A stretch of DNA of 42,432 bases from Bacillota bacterium (GTDB taxonomy: Bacteria; Bacillota; Clostridia; Lachnospirales; Lachnospiraceae): positions 1 to 42,432 of the forward strand of contig JAEYOY010000085.1 of NCBI GenBank assembly GCA_023411215.1, written 5' to 3'. Within the stretch, counting starts at the first letter, position 1, and each line of letters begins with the position of its first letter. Made by a program: the position numbers and the translations under genes. This document shows, piece after piece, positions 1-8,465 of this stretch. The notes beneath the pieces are model-generated. The model made no database searches. It worked only from the letters and a program-made list of their open reading frames with translations, and was not told the origin of the DNA.

Positions 1-1312
1 CGTTCAGGTATTGTATAAGCTTCGTAATCTGATTGATGAGCACATGGAAGAATTGACTTATCTGGTAGCGCAGGAGCATGGCAAGGTATGGGATGAGGCA
101 GCAGGTGATGTACTGAAAGCGAAGGAAGGAACTGAGCTGGCTTGCTCGGCGCCCAGTTTAATCCTCGGTGAGTCATTAATGAATGCTTCCAGTGGCTTTG
201 ACACGGTATTATATCGTGAATCCATCGGTGTTTTTGCCGGTATCGTCCCTTTTAACTTCCCTGCTATGATACCAATGGGATGGATGACACCGATGTGTAT
301 TGCAGCAGGTAATACCATTGTTCTGAAGGTGTCCAGCTCAACGCCGAGAACTGCACTACGCTTTGCTGAGCTCTATCAAGAGGCGGGACTTCCGGACGGA
401 GTTCTTAATATCATAACCTGCAGTCGCAATGAGGCTGAAATCTTTTTAACTCATCCAGATGTGAAAGGAATTTCCTTTGTAGGATCAACTTCGGTAGGAA
501 AGCATATTTATAGCGTGGCTGCGGAGCATGGCAAGAGAGTTCAAGCGTTATGTGAGGCAAAGAATCATGCCCTTGTACTGAAAGATGCACCCATTGATCG
601 CACGGCAGCAGGTATTCTCAATTCCGCATTTGGCTGTGCTGGTGAGCGTTGTATGGCTTTACCAGTCGTTGTGGTAGAAGAAGAGATCGCAGATGCTTTG
701 GTTGCGAAGCTGGTGGAGCTCGCGAAGGAATTGAAGCTGGGACCGGCCTATGATAAGACATCATCGTTAGGACCTGTAATAGACCAGAAGCATAAACAAA
801 GCATTCTGAATTGGATACAGAAGGGCATCGACGAAGGGGCTAAGCTGGTGCTGGATGGAAGAAATGCGGTTGTAGAAGGCTATGAAAATGGTTTCTATCT
901 GGCGCCGACCATCTTTGATAATGTAACAGAGGAGATGACTGTCGGAACGCAGGAAATCTTTGGACCCGTCCTATGCATCAAAAGGGTAAAAAGCTTTGAG
1001 GAAGGCTTAAAGCTGATGAATGATAATCCTTTTGCAAATGGCTCTGTTATTTTTACTCAGAACGGTTATTATGCAAGAGAATTCGCTGCAAGAACCGATG
1101 GCGGTATGGTTGGTATCAATGTGGGTATTCCGGTTCCGGTGGGTGTATTTCCGTTTTCAGGACATAAGAATTCCTTTTTTGGAGATCTTCATTGCCTAGG
1201 TAAGGATGGTATCAAGTTCTTTACGGAAAGTAAATGCGTAACAACCAGATGGTTCGATGAAGAAGAGATGAAGAAAACAAAGGTATCTACCTGGGATGGA
1301 ACGATAGAATAA
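1..1312 (+). CDS. mmsA: CoA-acylating methylmalonate-semialdehyde dehydrogenase family, 5' partial
   Basis: The reading frame is open to the window edge (VQVLYKLRNLIDEH from base 2), so the true start lies upstream and about 50 residues are missing compared with the roughly 485-residue IolA/MmsA proteins. The family oxidises malonate- or methylmalonate-semialdehyde with NAD and CoA to acetyl- or propionyl-CoA in the cytoplasm (inositol and valine breakdown). Visible features are the PFNFP segment, the nucleotide-binding FVGSTSVG, the catalytic cysteine in GERCMA, and AKNH at the place where hydrolytic aldehyde dehydrogenases carry the general-base glutamate, as expected for a CoA-acylating enzyme. 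The C-terminal FPFSGHKNSFFGDLH matches IolA. The next gene is a chemoreceptor, so the pathway partners, if any, lie upstream. The family call is firm; the substrate is inferred. Confidence 0.88.
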   Translation, partial: VQVLYKLRNLIDEHMEELTYLVAQEHGKVWDEAAGDVLKAKEGTELACSAPSLILGESLMNASSGFDTVLYRESIGVFAGIVPFNFPAMIPMGWMTPMCIAAGNTIVLKVSSSTPRTALRFAELYQEAGLPDGVLNIITCSRNEAEIFLTHPDVKGISFVGSTSVGKHIYSVAAEHGKRVQALCEAKNHALVLKDAPIDRTAAGILNSAFGCAGERCMALPVVVVEEEIADALVAKLVELAKELKLGPAYDKTSSLGPVIDQKHKQSILNWIQKGIDEGAKLVLDGRNAVVEGYENGFYLAPTIFDNVTEEMTVGTQEIFGPVLCIKRVKSFEEGLKLMNDNPFANGSVIFTQNGYYAREFAARTDGGMVGINVGIPVPVGVFPFSGHKNSFFGDLHCLGKDGIKFFTESKCVTTRWFDEEEMKKTKVSTWDGTIE

Positions 1313-1421
1313 GTGGCTGTTATGGGAATGACTTTGAAAGATGAATAGGATAAGTGTGAATATTTAGAACTTGAAAGGAGTAGTGTATTCGAAGCTGGAT
1401 TTGAATACACACATATGAGGA

Positions 1422-3545
1422 ATGATTGCCGGAAAGTCAATTATTAAGTACTTCTGTAAAACGAGAGAAAAGAAAAAGAAGAAAGCTTCAAAGAAACTAT
1501 TACAACGATTGAATAGTATCAGAGCTAAATTAATCTTGGCGTTCCTAGTTCCGGTGCTCCTGATTATTATTCTTGGTATCCTGTCGTATTCCAAATCCTC
1601 GAAGGGACTTATTGATAGTTATGAAGGCTCAACGATGTCGAATATGGCAAATGTGGCAAAATATCTGGGCTTTGGGTTTGAAATGGTATCTTCAAAAGCA
1701 GAGATATTGAACTCGGATGAGGTGTTAAGGGATTATTATTCCGGCCAGTATAAGAAATCTCAGATGGAGGAAATGAGCCGCTTCAGGGAGATACAATCCA
1801 CTGTTACAACGAATATATTATCGGAAGAATACATTGCCAATATCTATCTATTGTCTAATTATGGAACCGGTATCTCAGGAAATGGTACCAACAGCACCCG
1901 ATTGATATATGATAACTTCATCGCAGAAGGAGAGGGAGCTGACTTTGTTCAAAGCAAACAAGAGGAGCTCTGGATTGGAACTCATTCGTACTTGGATGAA
2001 CAAGCAGTTTCGACGAATCGCGGCTATGCGATCAGCTATCTGAGATATCTGTATAATGCAGGAAAGAAGCCAATTGGATGTATCGTTTTGGACGTATCCT
2101 ACGATTATGTGTACAATACCTTATCGGAAAGTGGCTTTCCAGATGGAAGTGTTACTGCATTTATCAGTGGAGATGGCAGAGAAATTGTATGTGGTGATTT
2201 GCCGGAGGGCTATAAATTCACGGAACAAGGCTTCTATACGAAAGTTTTGGAGGCTTCATCGGTTGCTGAAGGACAAGAGTACATCAAGGTTTTAGATAAG
2301 GAATATTTGCTCGTATACTCAAAGCTGGATGCTAGCCAGAGTTTGCTTTGTGCGATTATTCCAAAGTCAGTAATTGTTGAAGAAGCAAACGCATTAAAGA
2401 ATATCACGTTTTTTGTAGTAGTGATTGCAAGTATCATCGCCATCGCTTTGGGTTCGTATTTGGCCTTCGGATTTAGTGATTCGATTCGTAAGATTAACGA
2501 TGTATTACATAAGACAGAGGAAGGTGATCTTACCTGTTATACACAGATTAATAGAAAGGACGAATTCAGAATCCTAAGTAAGAGCATTAATGATGTAATT
2601 GACAGTATGCTTAAGTTGATCAGAAGGGTGGCGGGTACCAGCAAGACAGTATCCCAGTCTGCTTCTGTGGTCTCTAATAGCTCAACCATTCTGGTAAATG
2701 CAACAAAGAACATTTCTGACGCAGTAGGTGATATTGAACAGGGTGTATCACAGCAGGCGGTTGATGCGGAAAGCTGTCTTCACCAGATGGCTGATCTGGC
2801 AGAGAAGATCAACGAATTATATAGCAGTACTCACAATATCGAGCAGATAGCAAGTAATACGAAGGATATTGTTGGCGGAGGTATGGATATTGTGGAGAAT
2901 CTCAGCCATAAAGCCAAGGATACCACAGACGTGACCCGAACCGTAATTATCGACATCGAAAGCCTGGCTAAGGAATCGGCTGCAATTGCAGGAATTATTA
3001 ATACGATTAATGAAATTGCATCTCAAACGAATCTACTTTCCTTGAATGCCTCCATCGAAGCAGCCAGAGCCGGACAATTCGGCAGAGGCTTCTCCGTAGT
3101 CGCTGAAGAGATCCGTAAGCTGGCGGATCAATCGCTGACGGCCTCCGGTGAAATCGGTAAAATCATTCAGAGAATTGAGCAACAGACAAAGAAAACGGTA
3201 AATTCGGCCAGATATGCAGAAAGTATCGTGCTTTCCCAGGAGGAAGCATTGGTTAAAACTGTAAATGCCTTCACTGATATCAATATGCATGTTGAGAGGC
3301 TAACCAGCAATTTGAATCAGATTGCATATGGTGTGGAGGGAATTGAGCATGCAAAGGATGATACCCTAAGGGCAATCGAAAGCATCTCAGCAACAGCAGA
3401 GGAGACAGCAGCAGCAGCGGAGCAGCTCAGTGTCACTGCAGATAAACAGCTGGAAGAGGTTCATAATCTCAATGATGTCGTACAACAGCTTAGTAATGAT
3501 GCGATTGGTCTGGAGGAATCGGTCAGTGTATTCAAAGTAGAATAG
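1422..3545 (+). CDS. methyl-accepting chemotaxis protein
   Basis: A transmembrane chemoreceptor of 707 residues that would signal to CheA/CheW and the flagellar motor. Order of parts: a Lys-rich cytoplasmic start, TM1 at about 36-56, an extracellular region of about 270 residues (probably a double-Cache sensor), TM2 at about 327-350, a HAMP linker, and a long coiled-coil signalling domain. The hairpin tip at about 527-571 contains ASQTNLLSLNASIEAARAG and GRGFSVVAEEIRKLADQS, the most conserved MCP segment. An in-frame stop at 1416-1418 rules out an earlier start. ATG 1422 has only a very close GAGG before it, so a start at the TTG near 1509 is possible. The ligand cannot be told from sequence. 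A terminator follows at 3562-3603. Confidence 0.93.
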   Translation: MIAGKSIIKYFCKTREKKKKKASKKLLQRLNSIRAKLILAFLVPVLLIIILGILSYSKSSKGLIDSYEGSTMSNMANVAKYLGFGFEMVSSKAEILNSDEVLRDYYSGQYKKSQMEEMSRFREIQSTVTTNILSEEYIANIYLLSNYGTGISGNGTNSTRLIYDNFIAEGEGADFVQSKQEELWIGTHSYLDEQAVSTNRGYAISYLRYLYNAGKKPIGCIVLDVSYDYVYNTLSESGFPDGSVTAFISGDGREIVCGDLPEGYKFTEQGFYTKVLEASSVAEGQEYIKVLDKEYLLVYSKLDASQSLLCAIIPKSVIVEEANALKNITFFVVVIASIIAIALGSYLAFGFSDSIRKINDVLHKTEEGDLTCYTQINRKDEFRILSKSINDVIDSMLKLIRRVAGTSKTVSQSASVVSNSSTILVNATKNISDAVGDIEQGVSQQAVDAESCLHQMADLAEKINELYSSTHNIEQIASNTKDIVGGGMDIVENLSHKAKDTTDVTRTVIIDIESLAKESAAIAGIINTINEIASQTNLLSLNASIEAARAGQFGRGFSVVAEEIRKLADQSLTASGEIGKIIQRIEQQTKKTVNSARYAESIVLSQEEALVKTVNAFTDINMHVERLTSNLNQIAYGVEGIEHAKDDTLRAIESISATAEETAAAAEQLSVTADKQLEEVHNLNDVVQQLSNDAIGLEESVSVFKVE

Positions 3546-3561
3546 GTTAACAAATAGAGGT

Positions 3562-3604
3562 GGGGGTTTTGCAATTGATCGCATATGCAAAGCCCCCGTT
3601 TTAC
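3562..3604 (+). terminator. intrinsic terminator of the chemoreceptor gene
   Basis: GGGGGTTTTGCA (3562-3573) pairs with TGCAAAGCCCCC (3586-3597), a 12-bp stem with one G-U pair, followed by GTTTTA. Confidence 0.8.
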
Positions 3605-3686
3605 GATTGCTAATCAATGAGAACAATTGCTACTTACGGAAGTCTATAGTATAATTGGTAAAATTACATCAGAGAGGGGACACATC

Positions 3687-4358
3687 ATGTTTAAAATTGA
3701 TACTCACGTTCATACCCTGGAGACCAGCTTATGTGCAAGAATCGAGGCAGCAGAGATCATCCGGCTATATAAGGAGGCCGGATATCAGGGAGTAATTATT
3801 ACAGATCATTATTATGATCTCTATTTCGAAAATTTGATCGGATTGTCATGGGATGAGAAGATTGATCAATTTCTTCGGGGCTATCATCATGCAATGGAGG
3901 AAGGAAGTAAGCAGGGGCTAAAGGTTTTCCTTGGTATGGAAATCCGTTTTACAGAGAATCCGAGTGACTATCTGGTCTATGGAATTACGGAGCAATTTCT
4001 TAGGGAGAATAAGGAATTATATACCTTAGGCTTGAAGGAATTTAAGAAACGCATAGACAAGGAGAATATTCTTATATTTCAGGCACATCCCTTCCGAAAG
4101 CATATGATTGTAGCGGCACCGGAGGATATTCATGGCGTAGAGGTCTATAACGGCAATTGTAGGCAAAATTCGAATAACGAACTGGCGTTGACTTTTGCGA
4201 AGGAACATTCCCTTCTCATGAGCTCAGGTTCGGATTTCCATATGCCAGAGGATCTAGCAAGGGGAGGAATGATATTCGAACAGGAGATTATTACAACCAC
4301 AGATTTTATAGATGCCTTGAGAGATAATTTAACATTAGATTTGTTATCTACAAAATAA
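3687..4358 (+). CDS. PHP-domain metal-dependent phosphoesterase
   Basis: A 223-residue protein of the polymerase-and-histidinol-phosphatase (PHP) superfamily, cytoplasmic metal-dependent phosphoesterases. The N-terminus gives the metal motif DTHVH (residues 5-9). Further metal-site segments are ITDHYY, FQAHPFR and SGSDFH near the C-terminus. Start: ATG 3687 is preceded by AGAGAGGGGA at good spacing; a longer in-frame reading from TTG 3627 lacks a ribosome site. It is a stand-alone gene between two terminators. Such proteins are often named histidinol-phosphatase-like, but no his genes are near and the substrate is unknown. Confidence 0.82.
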   Translation: MFKIDTHVHTLETSLCARIEAAEIIRLYKEAGYQGVIITDHYYDLYFENLIGLSWDEKIDQFLRGYHHAMEEGSKQGLKVFLGMEIRFTENPSDYLVYGITEQFLRENKELYTLGLKEFKKRIDKENILIFQAHPFRKHMIVAAPEDIHGVEVYNGNCRQNSNNELALTFAKEHSLLMSSGSDFHMPEDLARGGMIFEQEIITTTDFIDALRDNLTLDLLSTK

Positions 4359-4384
4359 AATAGAGTATAAATAAAGATTGGAAA

Positions 4385-4459
4385 GGGCTACCCCACCGCG
4401 TCTGATCTATGCCTCCATAAGGAGGAATAGATCAGACGTGGTGGGGTAGCCCTATTTTT
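4385..4459. terminator. very long hairpin terminator between convergent genes
   Basis: A 32-nt arm (4385-4416, beginning GGGCTACCCCACC) pairs with 4421-4452 around the 4-nt loop ATAA, with one mismatch and one G-U pair, then TATTTTT. It lies between the PHP gene (+) and lgt (-) and probably ends both transcripts. The stem is far longer than termination needs. Confidence 0.8.
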
Positions 4460-4547
4460 CGCTAAGTAAAATTGAGCATAGCAAGCTTGCATATATGCGA
4501 ACCGGAGAAGCGCGCTTCTTCCGGTCTATTGTATCCGGAGTTACATC

Positions 4548-5357
4548 CTACTCGTTCGAATTACTTTCGTTCTCCTCTTCCTCTGCCTCTGCGGTTGCGA
4601 CAGTTTTTCCGGAACGTATACCAGTTACGATCACGATACTAAGACCGATTAGGAAGAGGAAGATAGCAATAAACTGTGAGGTCGATAGAGATCCAATCGT
4701 ACCACGTTCTAAATCTCCGCGGAAAAACTCTAGAATAAAGCGTCCTGCACTATAGAAGGTTAAATAGAAACCGGCCACCTGACCCTTAGCCTTCGTCTTT
4801 CTGGCGATTATAATCAGAGCGAAGAAATTCAGAAAGTCTAAGGCACTGGAGATTGGCTGGGTAGGAATTAACGGCACGTTATTCGGTGCAAAATCTGATT
4901 CGTGGAAGATGATGTGGAAGGCACTATCGGTTTCAATGCCGTAGCAACAGCCTGCCAAAACACAGCCGAGTCTTCCGAAGCCCTGAGCCAGAGCAATAGA
5001 AGGCATAACGAGATCAAAGTATTCTAAGAAATTCAGCTTCTGCCTTCTGATATACAGATAACCGGAGAAGATGCCGCCGATAATACCGCCGTATACGACA
5101 AAACCGTGTGAGATATCCAACAATAGGGAAGGATTGGCAATAATCTCTTTTATCTGAGTTATGTAGTACAGGAGCTTCGCTCCGAGTATTCCTCCAACGA
5201 GAGCCCAGATAAAAAGGTTGAAAATCAATTCGTATTTCATGCCTCTTTTCTTGGCACGATATTCTGAGGTAATATAAGCGGAGAGTGCTCCGATTGCAAT
5301 CATCAGACCATAACCGTAGATTGTTACTGGTCCAATCGTTAATAATTCGTTCTTCAT
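4548..5357 (-). CDS. lgt: prolipoprotein diacylglyceryl transferase
   Basis: Lgt moves a diacylglyceryl group from phosphatidylglycerol to the lipobox cysteine of prelipoproteins, the first step of lipoprotein maturation, in the cytoplasmic membrane. The 269-residue protein has about seven hydrophobic segments. The family signature appears as GRLGCVLAGCCYG at about residues 126-138, in the Firmicutes form with cysteines, and there is a conserved HGFVVYGGIIGG region. The C-terminal tail is acidic (AEAEEEENESNSNE), which is unusual but harmless. Start: ATG at 5357 is preceded by GAAAGGATCTG at good spacing; the reading from TTG 5375 would begin inside the ribosome site. Monocistronic. Confidence 0.95.
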   Translation of the reverse strand: MKNELLTIGPVTIYGYGLMIAIGALSAYITSEYRAKKRGMKYELIFNLFIWALVGGILGAKLLYYITQIKEIIANPSLLLDISHGFVVYGGIIGGIFSGYLYIRRQKLNFLEYFDLVMPSIALAQGFGRLGCVLAGCCYGIETDSAFHIIFHESDFAPNNVPLIPTQPISSALDFLNFFALIIIARKTKAKGQVAGFYLTFYSAGRFILEFFRGDLERGTIGSLSTSQFIAIFLFLIGLSIVIVTGIRSGKTVATAEAEEEENESNSNE

Positions 5358-5505
5358 TTTCACAGATCCTTTCAATACATATGTAAGTATGTAGCTTGTA
5401 CCTAACTAGTATACATAATTTTCAGGGAAAAGAAAATATATGTTTGGAAAATATTTATTAATTGGTCACGGCTTGTGGGTATTATGAAAAATATGGGAAA
5501 ATAGT

Positions 5506-5566
5506 ATTGACAATGTAACAATGTTATGTTACATTGTCAATATTGAATTAAACGTAACATTGTTAC
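5506..5566. promoter_or_regulatory. promoter and dyad operator of the yhbD-bactofilin operon
   Basis: A perfect inverted repeat: ATTGACAATGTAACA (5506-5520), 6-nt spacer, TGTTACATTGTCAAT (5527-5541). A smaller dyad, GTAACATTGTTAC, lies at 5554-5566. The left arm contains a consensus -35, TTGACA (5507-5512), with TACATT 17 nt downstream. A repressor bound here would cover RNA polymerase. The likely ligand is the MerR-like regulator encoded next (inference). Confidence 0.75.
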
Positions 5567-5653
5567 ATTCGATGGTGATAAATTTGTACCATCCGCTAAT
5601 TATGAGGATAAATGATATACAGCAGCCGATTAGATAGAGAAAGGAGAAGGAAT

Positions 5654-6349
5654 ATGCCAATTACAAAGAAAGAGTTACTGAATGAGACAGGAATTTCCTA
5701 TGGACAGCTTTACCGATGGAAGAGAGAGGGTCTTATTCCCGAGGAATGGTTTATCAAGCAGCCCTCCTTTACCGGACAGGAGACTATATTTCCGAGGAAT
5801 AAGATTCTAAACCGAATCAAAGCAATTCAGGAATTAAAGGATAAATATTCTCTGGAGGAGCTGGCGAAGATACTCTCGCCTGAGGTAGCGGAACGATATT
5901 TTACTACAGAAGATCTTAAGCTGATCGAGGAGATTAAGGATAATCTGATTCCTGCCTTCGTTCAAGCTTTTCAGAAGAATAATTTCTCCTTTATCGAAGT
6001 TCTAATTATGATAGCATTGTCAGACTTTGCGGAACACTCGGATATCTCAAGAGGACAGCTAATGGAGATAGTAGAAGGACTTAGGGATTATCTGCCGAAG
6101 ATGAAGTCTACCGGTTACATTCTCATACTATTTGACCGCCAAAAGGATTACTATGCGACAATCTATGAGGAACAGGCACAGGTTTACATCGACAGCAGGT
6201 TGAGTATTGTGAAAGAGATCCACATCAATGATTTATCGAATTTGTTAAAGCTAAAATACAGGAATAGTTTTAATTTCAAGTTCGACCAGGAGGAGGAAAG
6301 TGACACAGCACAATTTAAAATAGAGGGCATGGGAGTGAATATGGTATGA
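5654..6349 (+). CDS. yhbD: YhbD-like MerR-type regulator (DUF4004 family)
   Basis: A 231-residue cytoplasmic protein whose first 70 residues form a MerR-like winged helix (KKELLNETGISYGQLYRWKR, then GLIPEEWF), followed by a helical domain. It matches the YhbD family of Bacillus, which heads the yhbDEF cluster with bactofilins YhbE and YhbF; the two downstream genes fit that order. Start: ATG 5654 follows AAGGAGAAGG; a reading from 5612 lacks a ribosome site. Its stop overlaps the next start as ATGA (6346-6349), which implies translational coupling. It probably binds the dyad at 5506-5541 and regulates its own operon (inference). Confidence 0.8.
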   Translation: MPITKKELLNETGISYGQLYRWKREGLIPEEWFIKQPSFTGQETIFPRNKILNRIKAIQELKDKYSLEELAKILSPEVAERYFTTEDLKLIEEIKDNLIPAFVQAFQKNNFSFIEVLIMIALSDFAEHSDISRGQLMEIVEGLRDYLPKMKSTGYILILFDRQKDYYATIYEEQAQVYIDSRLSIVKEIHINDLSNLLKLKYRNSFNFKFDQEEESDTAQFKIEGMGVNMV

Positions 6350-7200
6350 AGCGTAATGTGATAAGCCTGGGACATAGGGCAATCCAAGGTGATTATAATA
6401 CCGTCGTGGCTGCTGGGGATTTAAGGATAAGAGATAGCCGCATTAACCATCTAAGTGTTGCCGGTCAGGTGGAGACAGTGAAGTCCTTCTTAGGAAGGGT
6501 GCATTGCGCCGGTGAGTTTCTTGCAAACGAAATACAATTCACAAAACTCAGCGTGGCTGGTGATTCTAAGCTAAGAGGGATCTGTAAGGGTGATACAGTA
6601 ACAATTGCAGGTTCTGTAACGGCTGACTATCTGGAGTGCCGAATTATGTGTAACAGGATCGGCAATCGGAATTCTAAGTATAGACAGAATACCAATGGTT
6701 GCTGGCAGGGAGTTTTTCATATGGATACCTTTGAGAACTGCGGTGATTTGCTGATGAATTTCGAGTATCGTGCCGGTAACATAATTAGCTATGCCGGTTT
6801 ACGAAGCTCAAATGAGCTGGAATGCGAGAACTTCTATAGCTTTTCTGACCTTGAGGCTGAGGCGGTGAATGCAGATCGAATATTCCTGTTGACCCGGGCT
6901 TCGGTTAAGGTCGGACAGCTGACCGGTACCAAGGTGATGATTAAAAGAGATTTTAAGGCAGACAAATTATATAAAGGAATTCCGAAGAGAACAACATATA
7001 GAAGGCAGAACAAGCCCAATCAGATGCTGCATATCAGAATAATCGAAGCGGATCACGTTGAAGTAGAATATACAAGAGCAGAGTTCATTAGCGGTGACGA
7101 GATAATCATTGGAGATTTATGCATTGTTGACCGTGTGGAATACCGGAAAAGTATCACAATATCGGAGAAAGCAGTGGTGAACGAGGTGGTAAAGGTATGA
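6346..7200 (+). CDS. bactofilin-like polymer-forming protein 1
   Basis: A 284-residue protein with no signal peptide or membrane segment and many short beta-type repeats rich in G, V and I at intervals of about 10-20 residues (for example HLSVAGQVETVKSFLGRVH, TVTIAGSVTADYLECR). This is the look of the right-handed beta-helix of bactofilins, which self-assemble into cytoskeletal filaments. Position directly after the YhbD-like gene matches YhbE, which in Bacillus subtilis supports flagellar assembly. Overlaps both neighbours by 4 nt. It is longer than a typical bactofilin of 100-240 residues and contains a Cys-containing, less regular central part. Family by fold pattern and context; the role is inferred. 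Confidence 0.7.
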   Translation: MKRNVISLGHRAIQGDYNTVVAAGDLRIRDSRINHLSVAGQVETVKSFLGRVHCAGEFLANEIQFTKLSVAGDSKLRGICKGDTVTIAGSVTADYLECRIMCNRIGNRNSKYRQNTNGCWQGVFHMDTFENCGDLLMNFEYRAGNIISYAGLRSSNELECENFYSFSDLEAEAVNADRIFLLTRASVKVGQLTGTKVMIKRDFKADKLYKGIPKRTTYRRQNKPNQMLHIRIIEADHVEVEYTRAEFISGDEIIIGDLCIVDRVEYRKSITISEKAVVNEVVKV

Positions 7201-8300
7201 ATAATGAGAAGATAGAAGGGATTGGAACAATCCATGGTGGAGACTATAATGATATCGTTGTGGGTGGCATAGGGAAGCTGAAGGGTTCTGTTACCGCTGA
7301 GAAGGTAGTAGTATCCGGCGCCTTCAAAAGCAAAGGACATTTAACTGCAGAGGAGTTGCAGGTGGACGGATTCGCTCGGATTTTTCAGAATATCAAGACC
7401 AAAAGGCTGGTAATCAAGGGGACGTTAAAGCTTCGACATGCGGATGTGAATGCGGACTCAGTATATGGAGAGGGATTACTAACCTCCACAGGTTGTGTCT
7501 GTGCAGATGAAATAATTCTTAACGGATACTGCACCGTCAAGAAAATGACGGGAGATAGAATATCCATACATAATGATCTTAACGGGATCAATAGAATTAT
7601 GAAAAATCTAAGAATACTGTCCATTCTTTACTTTGGCAGAAGCATCAGCCCGGGTCACAGTCTGGTGGATCAGATTGAGTGCACCAGCCTAATCGCCAGT
7701 GGGATCAAGTCCAGAGTCGTTCGTGCCGGGGATGTCGAGTTAGGAAGGGATTGTATTATAGACCGACTTTACTGTGATGGAAATATGGTTATTGACCCTA
7801 GTTGCAGTATTAAAAGAATTTATTCCAATAACGAAGTAAAAGAATTTCGACGGAAAGGGAGAAAGGATATGGCGAATATGACGGTAAAGAAGATACTGGA
7901 TCTGTATAAAGGTGCTGCCATTAACGAAGAAGAGGCAGAGCTGATGCTAAAATCCGTATTCGATAGCAATTCATCGAATTCGATGCAGGTAAATAATAAT
8001 AGTGCTGAAACACCTTGGGAAGAGGATGGGAAGCTGAGGCTGGTTGCTTTTATTGGAAGAAAGCTTCTGAAGCGAGGAGAGGCAGGACAGAACCGATTGG
8101 AGTTTAAGTATGAAGGAGAAGCTTTGAATGTGGAATGCCATTCTAATCTGAACTGCGGTGATATTTCCGGCAATGCATCTGCCGGAGGATCTATTAACTG
8201 TAAGGATATTGGAAGAAATGCATCGTGTGGTGGAAGTATCTCCTGTAGTGATATTGCCGGAAATGTGTCAGCCGGGGGGAGTATTACTCAGGGCTTCTAG
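7197..8300 (+). CDS. bactofilin-like protein 2 with C-terminal Cys-rich beta repeats
   Basis: A 367-residue partner of the preceding protein, coupled by an ATGA overlap. Residues 1 to about 215 are bactofilin-like beta repeats (GTIHGGDYNDIVVGGIGKLK). From residue 225 a separate module begins: a helical segment MTVKKILDLYKGAAINEEEA, a linker, then three tandem 15-residue repeats of the form [N/S]C-x-DI-x-x-N-x-S-x-GGSI up to the C-terminus (about 8153-8288), another beta ladder. ATG 7869, at residue 225, has its own GGGAGA site, so the C-terminal module may also be made alone. Equivalent of YhbF by position. The function of the Cys repeats is unknown. Confidence 0.68.
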   Translation: MNNEKIEGIGTIHGGDYNDIVVGGIGKLKGSVTAEKVVVSGAFKSKGHLTAEELQVDGFARIFQNIKTKRLVIKGTLKLRHADVNADSVYGEGLLTSTGCVCADEIILNGYCTVKKMTGDRISIHNDLNGINRIMKNLRILSILYFGRSISPGHSLVDQIECTSLIASGIKSRVVRAGDVELGRDCIIDRLYCDGNMVIDPSCSIKRIYSNNEVKEFRRKGRKDMANMTVKKILDLYKGAAINEEEAELMLKSVFDSNSSNSMQVNNNSAETPWEEDGKLRLVAFIGRKLLKRGEAGQNRLEFKYEGEALNVECHSNLNCGDISGNASAGGSINCKDIGRNASCGGSISCSDIAGNVSAGGSITQGF

Positions 8301-8465
8301 AAAGTTGAATTCCGGAGGGAGAGACCCAAAGGAACTTTATTAAGATCTTAATCCTGCTGGTTGCCAACGGAGCAGACTCCTTGTTTCTCCGGCATAATGG
8401 AACTGTAATATATAAGCAGTAGAAGAAGTATCATATAGAATTTTGATGCATTGACGGAGGTCGTT

